Part shown: positions 1-6,204 of the stretch, piece by piece
Layout of the letters: every line of letters starts with the position of its first letter
How positions within the stretch are numbered: the first letter of the stretch is position 1
DNA from: Bacteroidota bacterium
GTDB taxonomy: Bacteria > Bacteroidota > Rhodothermia > Balneolales > HLUCCA01
DNA: 6,204 nt
NCBI GenBank assembly: GCA_003448835.1
Contig: DLXM01000105.1
Span: 1-6,204 of the forward strand
Direction: 5' to 3'
Notes under the pieces: model-generated
The model's input: the letters and a program-made list of their open reading frames with translations, nothing else
Databases searched by the model: none
What the model was told of the DNA's origin: nothing
Program-made: the position numbers and the translations under genes

Positions 1-307
1 TAGCTACTAAGGCATCAATACCAGCAGCACGGACGTTATCATTCGCTTTAATTCGACCTTCTTTTGTTCGAAATTCATCTGATCGGGCAGATTTCAGAAT
101 TGTACCTCCTTGTTGAATAATATTTGAAACAGAGGTACTGTCCATTTCAACAAAATCTCCCTTAATCATACCCTGATAGCCATAGCGAATACCAATCACT
201 TCTATATCGTTCGCCCGGGCGGTCCTAACCACGGCCCTGACAGCAGCATTCATCCCCGGTGAATCTCCCCCACTGGTGAAGACTCCGATTCTTTTAATCG
301 TTTTCAA
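1..307 (-). CDS. pfkA: ATP-dependent 6-phosphofructokinase, N-terminal part (cut by left window edge)
   Basis: Phosphofructokinase phosphorylates fructose 6-phosphate to fructose 1,6-bisphosphate, the committed step of glycolysis, in the cytoplasm. I translated the minus strand directly. The 102 visible residues align without gaps to the start of E. coli PfkA. They include the nucleotide-binding loop TSGGDSPGMNAA at residues 11-22, the GIRYGYQGM segment at 39-47 and GGTILKSARS at 67-76, whose arginine lies in the ATP-binding region. The family is about 320 residues long, so roughly two thirds lies beyond the left edge, including the TIDND catalytic motif. The start is TTG at 307-305. An in-frame TAG at 316-314 lies just upstream with no ATG, GTG or other TTG between, and the first internal Met (residue 19) is inside the ATP loop. 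There is no Shine-Dalgarno sequence. The gene is divergent from the polyprenyl synthase gene. ATP rather than PPi use is inferred from overall similarity, because the deciding residues are outside the window. Confidence 0.95.
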   Translation of the reverse strand, partial: MKTIKRIGVFTSGGDSPGMNAAVRAVVRTARANDIEVIGIRYGYQGMIKGDFVEMDSTSVSNIIQQGGTILKSARSDEFRTKEGRIKANDNVRAAGIDALVA

Positions 308-446
308 TGTATTCTATGTTATGTTTTTAATGATAGATTTCTGAACTTAAGCACACAAAAATGTAGGTGCAATCATCGATGTTCAGACACCTGCTAAAAT
401 CAGCATATTTCAGCTTAAACGGTATTAATTTTTTAAAAAATCAACA
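308..446. promoter_or_regulatory. Divergent intergenic region between pfkA and the polyprenyl synthase gene
   Basis: These 139 bp separate two genes transcribed away from each other, so promoters for both should lie here or overlap the gene starts. I find no convincing promoter. TAGATTTC at 334-341 (plus) and TACATTTT (minus, about 358-365) each match seven of eight positions of the Bacteroidota -7 consensus TAnnTTTG, but neither has a TTG at the right distance upstream. TATTAA at 423-428 resembles a -10 box but lacks a -35 box. The region also holds a small nest of inverted repeats (340-392) and a 14-bp A/T palindrome (428-441) just before the ATG at 447. The regulatory role is inferred from gene orientation only. 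Confidence 0.4.
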
Positions 447-1472
447 ATGTCGGAAATTGCCCCTGTAAATATTGATAAAAATTTGGGCCTGAGAGTTCGC
501 AAGGTGGATTTATCTGATATTCAACGTCCAATTGCAGGAAATCTTAAACATTTTAGAACCTTTTTCAGAAAAGCAGTTAAATCTGAGGTTTTTTTACTCG
601 ATCAAATCGTAAAATACCTTTTAAAGACCAAAGGTAAAGAACTTCGACCAGCTTTAGTATTCCTGACAGCCAGGTTATGTGGAGAGGTCAATGATCGCAC
701 CTATGTGGCAGCAACGATGATCGAACTGTTACACTCAGCCACTCTCATTCACGACGATATTGTAGATGAAGCTGATGAACGTCGTGGTTTTATGAGTATC
801 AACAAAATCTGGAAAAATAAAGCCAGTGTATTATTAGGTGATTATTTGTTGGCAAAGGGTCTTTTAGTTGCACTGGATAATGATGAATTTGAACTATTGA
901 AGGTCTTATCTACTGCAGTTAAACGAATGAGTGAGGGTGAATTGCGTCAGTTAAAAGCAAGCAAACTCCAAAACATGACCGAAGATCGGTATTTCAAAGT
1001 TATTTCAGAGAAAACTGCCAGCTTGATTTCAGCATGTTGTGAATGTGGTGCAATTAGTACCGGTTCCGGAAGTGAACATCAGGATGCGATGCGTGAGTTT
1101 GGACAAAATATCGGCATGGCATTCCAAATCCGGGATGACCTTTTTGATTTTGGATCAGATAATGCCGGAAAAACAACAGCGAACGATATCATTGAACGTA
1201 AAATGACTCTACCAATGATTTATGCCTTAGATCAGTGTGGATTCGTTGAACGACGTCGATACCGGATCTTGTATCGAAAACATCATAAATCTCCTGCTGA
1301 AATTGAACAAATCATTAAGTTTGTCCATGATAAAGGCGGCGTAACCTATGCTACCGCAAAAATGCATGAATTCGCGGAAAAAGCATTACTGAATCTCTCA
1401 ATTTTCCCCGAATCCGACGACCGTTTCAATTTAGACGATTTGTTACATTTCGTAATTTCACGCAAGAAATAA
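447..1472 (+). CDS. Long-chain trans-polyprenyl diphosphate synthase (IspB/octaprenyl type)
   Basis: This enzyme condenses isopentenyl diphosphate units onto an allylic primer to make the long all-trans chain, normally the side chain of respiratory quinone (menaquinone in most FCB bacteria). It has 341 residues, against 323 for E. coli IspB, with about 20 extra residues at the N terminus. All polyprenyl synthetase motifs are present: GKELRP at 63-68, the first Asp-rich motif DDIVD at 103-107 followed by ERRG, GDYLLAKG at 131-138, GELRQLKAS at 164-172, KTASLIS at 189-195, and the second Asp-rich motif DDLFD at 230-234 followed by GK, ND and KMTLP. The residue five places before the first motif is a small alanine (A98). 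In this family that leaves the product pocket open and argues for a long product over farnesyl or geranylgeranyl diphosphate. The ATG is the first start after an in-frame TAA at 426-428. It is the first gene of the three-gene plus-strand cluster. Exact chain length cannot be read from sequence. Confidence 0.93.
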   Translation: MSEIAPVNIDKNLGLRVRKVDLSDIQRPIAGNLKHFRTFFRKAVKSEVFLLDQIVKYLLKTKGKELRPALVFLTARLCGEVNDRTYVAATMIELLHSATLIHDDIVDEADERRGFMSINKIWKNKASVLLGDYLLAKGLLVALDNDEFELLKVLSTAVKRMSEGELRQLKASKLQNMTEDRYFKVISEKTASLISACCECGAISTGSGSEHQDAMREFGQNIGMAFQIRDDLFDFGSDNAGKTTANDIIERKMTLPMIYALDQCGFVERRRYRILYRKHHKSPAEIEQIIKFVHDKGGVTYATAKMHEFAEKALLNLSIFPESDDRFNLDDLLHFVISRKK

Positions 1473-1480
1473 AACTGAAA

Positions 1481-2272
1481 ATGGACTCACCGGAGGGACA
1501 TTCCAAGTATTTGTTCATCAGTGATTTACATCTGGGTGGATTTGATGCGCAAAAGAATAATTTCCTTGAAGATGTATTTTCTGACATTGTTGATTTTGCG
1601 TTGGTGAATGATTTCAGATTGGTCATAATTGGAGATCTTTTAGACTATTATATGCAATATGGAGAATGGATTCCGGAAGTAGCCAGAAAGCCGTTTGAAG
1701 TTTTAGAAAAGTACAATCAGGGATCAAAAATTCCAGCAGTTTATATTACCGGGAATCACGATAATTGGGATGAGGATTTCATATCAAAAATCGGATGTAC
1801 TGTAATTCATGAAGCATATCAGTTTGAAATTGACAATCACAAGATATTAGTCGCTCATGGAGATGGACTGAAGGATCCTGAATTTAATTTTCCTCGTCCT
1901 GCATTTCACAGACTCCTACGAAACCCGTATTTTGTAAAGGTATATAAAGCATTAACAGGCCCGGCTATGGGGAATCAAATAATGAAAATATTCTCCGGTT
2001 TAAATCGCAGTTTAGCAGTAGAACGTGAATCCGACACCATAAAAATTGACACTTGGGCGACATCATTGTTAACAAATTTCAATTACGATGTTGTAATTTG
2101 TGGTCACCATCATCAGTCAAGACACCTTCGAATTTCTGATGGGATTTATATAAACACGGGGTGTTTTTATAACGATTTAACCATTGCAACATATACTAAT
2201 AACGGTTTTGAACTCGTTTATTGGAACAACCACGCTAAAGAAATTTCACCCCATACAATTCCGAATCAATAA
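1481..2272 (+). CDS. LpxH-like calcineurin-fold metallophosphoesterase, probable UDP-2,3-diacylglucosamine diphosphatase
   Basis: The 263-residue protein has the complete two-metal phosphoesterase signature. SDLHLGG (14-20) supplies D15 and H17, GDLLDYY (51-57) supplies D52, GNHDNW (91-96) supplies N92 and H93, VAHGDG (124-129) supplies H126, and CGHHHQ (207-212) supplies H209 and H211. It has no signal peptide or membrane segment, so it is cytosolic or peripheral. The HGDG block followed by an Arg- and aromatic-rich helical region (about 139-176) and the C-terminal INTG (224-227) resemble LpxH-family enzymes. These cleave UDP-2,3-diacylglucosamine to 2,3-diacylglucosamine 1-phosphate in lipid A synthesis. 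One caution: the third block is GNHD, whereas E. coli LpxH has GNRD. This protein is therefore nearer the LpxH2-like or Bacteroidota form, and its substrate is inferred. The gene starts 8 bp after the polyprenyl synthase stop and ends 6 bp before the PBP gene, which supports an envelope role in one transcript. No other ATG precedes the first metal motif. Confidence 0.75.
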   Translation: MDSPEGHSKYLFISDLHLGGFDAQKNNFLEDVFSDIVDFALVNDFRLVIIGDLLDYYMQYGEWIPEVARKPFEVLEKYNQGSKIPAVYITGNHDNWDEDFISKIGCTVIHEAYQFEIDNHKILVAHGDGLKDPEFNFPRPAFHRLLRNPYFVKVYKALTGPAMGNQIMKIFSGLNRSLAVERESDTIKIDTWATSLLTNFNYDVVICGHHHQSRHLRISDGIYINTGCFYNDLTIATYTNNGFELVYWNNHAKEISPHTIPNQ

Positions 2273-2278
2273 ATTTTC

Positions 2279-4612
2279 ATGTCAGATAATAAAGACAAAA
2301 ATAAAGACATCGACCGTTATCTGAACGATCGTGAATTCAGACGGAAAAAACTTTCTGAAAAACAATCCGGAAGTCACAAAGGACCTAAAGTAGTTAGTGG
2401 GTTAAGTGGAGGAAATGATTTACCTGATTTCCCATACCTTAAATGGTTCCTGCGAATTGGTGGAGTATTATTACTGTTTACAGTGATTTTTATATTTTAT
2501 CTGTCATTAGGGATGCCATCCATTGATGAACTGGAAAACCCAAAGACAGATATCGCTTCTTTTGTAATGAGTCGTGATGGTGAGGTATTGGATAAATATT
2601 TTACTGAAAACCGAACATATGTCTCGTATGAAAATATATCAACCCATGTTGTAGATGCTTTAATTGCAGTCGAAGATCATAGGTTTTATCAGCATTGGGG
2701 TATCGATGTAATTCGAACAGCTGCTGTACCTTATCACCTGCTTCGGGGGAATATGCAAGGTGGATCTACCATTACCCAACAGCTGGCCCGTAACCTGTAT
2801 CGGAAAATTGGACGTCAGGTTACAGTTACGAGGAAATTACGCGAAATGCTTACTGCTATTCAAATTGAACGCAATTATACAAAGCGCGAAATTATTGAAA
2901 TGTACTTGAATACAGTTGAATACAGTAATAGTTCTTTTGGAATCGAAGCTGCAGCATTTACTCATTACGGTAAAACCGCAAAGGACTTAAACATTAATGA
3001 AGCGGCAACGTTAGTTGGTTCTTTGAATGCCACTACTGCCTATAATCCACGCACAAATAAAGAACGCTCCACCCGACGCCGAAATATTGTACTAAGTCAG
3101 ATGGAAAGACGAGGCTTTATCACCCCGGCTCAATACGAGGAAAATCTGGCTCAAGAAATTGTACTAAACTATAATCCACCTTTTACTGCACGGCGAAGTA
3201 GTCGCTATTTTGGTGAATATATACGATTACAACTTTCCGATTGGCTCGAAGATAATGGGTATGATTTATATCGTGATGGATTAGTCATTTATACGACCAT
3301 TGATTCCAAGATGCAAACTATTGCAGAAAAGGCCGTCACTGCTCAGATCGATAGTTTACAAGGAATATTTCAACGTGAATGGACGAGTCCAAATGGGGAG
3401 TACATGGATCGTCTTTGGTCACAATTTCCACAGTTTTTAGATAGTTTTATTGAAGAAACGGCCGAATACAAAAATGGATTTAGTACCGGTAAAACACGCC
3501 TTGAAGTTCTTGATTCTCTTAAACAAAACGCTGAATTCATTGATCAGGTTAAACGTACCAGAACCAGGCTCGAAGGTAGTTTTGTTGCTTTAGATCCACG
3601 TAATGGACATGTATTGGCGTGGGTAGGTGGAACAGACTACAGTAAATTCCAGTACGACCATGTGTTTATGTCACGTAGACAAGCCGGTTCAACATTTAAG
3701 CCATTTGTTTATGCTGTTGCCATAGATAACGGTTATAAACCTTATCATAAATTTTCGAGATACCCAATTAGTTTTGTGGGTAGTGGGAACTCAGTATGGG
3801 AACCAAAAGACCAAACAATGACAAGTGGACCTGAAATGGTCACGTTACGCGAAGGATTTGCCCGAAGTTTGAATAATGTCACTGTGCGGTTGTTACCTGA
3901 ATTAGCAGGTGCCCCGGGTACTAATAATTTGGAAGACCTTATTCCAGCCGGGCGTAAAATAGCTGAAATGGCCCGTAGTCTTGGTGTTAATGAATCTCCG
4001 ATTCATACCCTACCCTCTATTGCTTTAGGAACAGCAGACGTAACATTACTCGAAATGACCAGTGCATATTCAACATTTGCTAATATGGGCGTTTATATTG
4101 AACCGATGGCGATTACTCGGATTGAGGATAAATCCGGGAATATTTTGATGGATACATTTGTTCAGGAACGACGTGAAGTTATTAGTCCGGAAACAGCTTA
4201 CATCATGGTTGATATGATGAGGGGTGTAATACGTGGTGGTGATTGGGGCATTGGTACTGGTGTAAGACTAAGAGGTATGGGTGTAAATCAAGATGTTGGT
4301 GGTAAGACCGGTACAACACAAAATAGTGCTGATAACTGGTTTATTGGGGTGATGCCACACGTTGTAATGGGTTCATGGGTTGGTGGAGAGGATCGCAGAA
4401 TCCGATTCCCTCAAAATACTGTAGTTGGACAAGGTGCCAGAACAGCTCTTCCAATAGTTGCGAACTTCATACTCGAAAATATTAGAAGTAATCGCTCAAA
4501 TTGGAGTTTTGATGGGTTTGAACAGCCAGCCGGTTATATTCCTGATCCTATTGAAACTGAGGTTGCTACTGAGCAACAACAATTACGAAATCCGCGGCGA
4601 ACCGGGTGGTGA
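2279..4612 (+). CDS. Class A penicillin-binding protein, PBP1A type (peptidoglycan glycosyltransferase/transpeptidase)
   Basis: This bifunctional murein synthase polymerises lipid II into glycan strands and cross-links the stem peptides, anchored in the inner membrane with both catalytic domains in the periplasm. Its 777 residues begin with a charged cytoplasmic tail (1-55), then one membrane segment at about 57-78. The GT51 domain follows: EDHRFYQHWG at 132-141 with catalytic E132, GGSTITQQLARN at 161-172, RKLRE at 185-189 and KREIIEMYLN at 202-211. A charged linker (about 345-430) leads to the transpeptidase domain, with STFK at 471-474 (nucleophile S471), SLN at 530-532 and KTGTT at 676-680. 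All catalytic motifs are intact. The short, polar C-terminal tail (about 750-777) carries no extra domain, which argues against PBP1C. In the fifth GT51 block, the position usually filled by glycine is serine (S216). The ATG lies 6 bp after the phosphoesterase stop, without a Shine-Dalgarno sequence. The gene ends in tandem in-frame TGA codons (4610-4615). It is convergent with atpC. Confidence 0.95.
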   Translation: MSDNKDKNKDIDRYLNDREFRRKKLSEKQSGSHKGPKVVSGLSGGNDLPDFPYLKWFLRIGGVLLLFTVIFIFYLSLGMPSIDELENPKTDIASFVMSRDGEVLDKYFTENRTYVSYENISTHVVDALIAVEDHRFYQHWGIDVIRTAAVPYHLLRGNMQGGSTITQQLARNLYRKIGRQVTVTRKLREMLTAIQIERNYTKREIIEMYLNTVEYSNSSFGIEAAAFTHYGKTAKDLNINEAATLVGSLNATTAYNPRTNKERSTRRRNIVLSQMERRGFITPAQYEENLAQEIVLNYNPPFTARRSSRYFGEYIRLQLSDWLEDNGYDLYRDGLVIYTTIDSKMQTIAEKAVTAQIDSLQGIFQREWTSPNGEYMDRLWSQFPQFLDSFIEETAEYKNGFSTGKTRLEVLDSLKQNAEFIDQVKRTRTRLEGSFVALDPRNGHVLAWVGGTDYSKFQYDHVFMSRRQAGSTFKPFVYAVAIDNGYKPYHKFSRYPISFVGSGNSVWEPKDQTMTSGPEMVTLREGFARSLNNVTVRLLPELAGAPGTNNLEDLIPAGRKIAEMARSLGVNESPIHTLPSIALGTADVTLLEMTSAYSTFANMGVYIEPMAITRIEDKSGNILMDTFVQERREVISPETAYIMVDMMRGVIRGGDWGIGTGVRLRGMGVNQDVGGKTGTTQNSADNWFIGVMPHVVMGSWVGGEDRRIRFPQNTVVGQGARTALPIVANFILENIRSNRSNWSFDGFEQPAGYIPDPIETEVATEQQQLRNPRRTGW

Positions 4613-4770
4613 TGAGTAATTTAAGTTGATAAAGTATAAAGGATGAATCCAGCGTTCAAACATTTCAACGTCTGAAATCTAATTCAACAGATTCACCTCT
4701 TCACAAAAAAAATGGTCGAACGGGAGTTCCCATTCGACCACTACTTAAAGCTAATAAAACACGATAAAGA
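4613..4770. other. Convergent intergenic region between the PBP gene and atpC
   Basis: Apart from the minus-strand terminator, these 158 bp hold no reading frame I can support. No plus-strand terminator is visible for the envelope cluster. The best candidate is a weak 6-bp stem with a bulge (GAAATCT at 4674-4680 with AGATTC at 4689-4694) and no T-run after it. Confidence 0.5.
4705..4740 (-). terminator. Rho-independent terminator of the atpDC transcript
   Basis: The arms TGGTCGAA (4713-4720) and TTCGACCA (4733-4740) are perfect 8-bp inverted repeats. Inside them, GGG (4722-4724) can pair with CCC (4729-4731) across one C-A mismatch, leaving a four-base loop. In the minus-strand transcript the hairpin is followed directly by eight U residues (the A-run at 4705-4712), the standard intrinsic terminator layout. 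It begins 30 nt after the atpC stop codon. On the plus strand the bases after the hairpin are CTACTTAAAG, with no U-run, so it should not work efficiently for the converging PBP gene. Confidence 0.9.
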
Positions 4771-5172
4771 CTATTGCTGAGCCACTTTAATCCGGTTCAT
4801 AGCTCTGCTTAGAGCTAGTTCCGCCCGGATTTGGTCCACAGCATTCTTTTTCTCTGCTGCGAGTCTTTCTTCCGCTCGTTTTTTGGATTCCAATGCTCTT
4901 TGAAGATCAATTTCTTCTTTGGGTTCGGCAGACTCGGCTAAAACCGTAACCTTGTTAGAATTGACTTCAACAAATCCACCGGAAACAGCTATATAATCAA
5001 CTTTTGAATCATTTTTGATAGTGATTACACCAACTTCCAATCCACTCATCAGACTGGCGTGATTGTATAATACCTCAAAATTACCTTCAGTACCCGGCAG
5101 TTTGATCCCCGTAACAGTTCCGTTAAAAACAGAACCGTTCGGAGTCAGTATTTGAACTTCAAATGGTTTCAT
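4771..5172 (-). CDS. atpC: F1Fo ATP synthase epsilon subunit
   Basis: Epsilon is part of the central stalk of F1. It contacts gamma and the c-ring, couples rotation to catalysis, and can inhibit ATP hydrolysis when its C-terminal helices extend. The 133-residue length is normal. Residues 1-84 form the N-terminal beta-sandwich, with QILTPNG at 7-13, the family segment LPGTEGNFEVLYNHASL at 25-41, and VSGGFVEV at 63-70. Residues 86-133 form the two-helix C-terminal domain, rich in Lys, Glu, Ala and Arg, ending in ALSRAMNRIKVAQ (120-132). The common HAP motif of the first domain reads HAS here (S40 for Pro). Translation starts at ATG 5172-5170, 9 bp after the atpD stop, with the U-rich TTTTTTCAG in front and no Shine-Dalgarno sequence. 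It is the last gene of the transcript, since an intrinsic terminator follows. Confidence 0.97.
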   Translation of the reverse strand: MKPFEVQILTPNGSVFNGTVTGIKLPGTEGNFEVLYNHASLMSGLEVGVITIKNDSKVDYIAVSGGFVEVNSNKVTVLAESAEPKEEIDLQRALESKKRAEERLAAEKKNAVDQIRAELALSRAMNRIKVAQQ

Positions 5173-5181
5173 CTGAAAAAA

Positions 5182-6204
<1,023 letters not shown>

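Noticed and set aside
428..441. The palindrome ATTTTTTAAAAAAT as an intrinsic terminator
   Set aside because: It has no GC-rich stem and no usable loop, and it lies directly before a start codon. It is more likely an A/T-rich leader.
1492..1513. GGAGGG at 1492-1497 as a Shine-Dalgarno site for an in-frame TTG at 1511
   Set aside because: The spacing of 13 bases is too long, and the motif simply encodes part of PEGH within the gene. The ATG at 1481 is preferred.
1426..1626. A 66-codon minus-strand open frame across the synthase/phosphoesterase junction
   Set aside because: It lies antisense to two well-supported genes, has no recognisable motif, and its composition looks like a shadow of the coding strand.
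4674..4694. Stem-loop after the PBP gene as its terminator
   Set aside because: The stem is only 6 bp with a bulged A, the loop is 8 nt, and no T-run follows.

Overview
The window is ordinary core-genome DNA of a Gram-negative bacterium, probably of the Bacteroidota/Rhodothermota/Balneolota part of the FCB group. The base composition looks AT-rich by eye. None of the fully visible genes has a Shine-Dalgarno sequence in front of its start. The ATP synthase beta subunit carries an extra segment of about 28 residues that I know from Bacteroidota-type AtpD. A lipid A-type phosphoesterase points to an outer membrane. The phylum is an inference, and I cannot name a genus.

Layout, left to right: (1) the first 102 codons of 6-phosphofructokinase (pfkA) on the minus strand, running off the left edge and starting with TTG. 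(2) A 139-bp divergent intergenic region. (3) A tight plus-strand cluster of three genes separated by 8 and 6 bp: a long-chain polyprenyl diphosphate synthase, an LpxH-like metallophosphoesterase and a class A penicillin-binding protein (PBP1A type). (4) A convergent intergenic region with one clear intrinsic terminator, which serves the minus strand. (5) atpC and atpD on the minus strand, 9 bp apart; atpD is cut by the right edge inside its Walker A motif.

The plus-strand cluster reads as an envelope operon. Its products are an isoprenoid diphosphate, a probable lipid A precursor hydrolase, and an enzyme that polymerises and cross-links peptidoglycan. The minus-strand genes belong to energy metabolism: glycolysis on the left, and the F1 beta and epsilon subunits on the right. 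atpC is followed by a terminator, so this ATP synthase transcript ends here.

I found no mobile element, CRISPR array, tRNA, rRNA, phage gene or broken gene. I see no evidence for an undescribed system. The findings below are modest: a lineage-marking insertion, a forced TTG start, the operon grouping, a one-sided terminator, a small inverted-repeat nest between the divergent genes, and the leaderless-looking starts.
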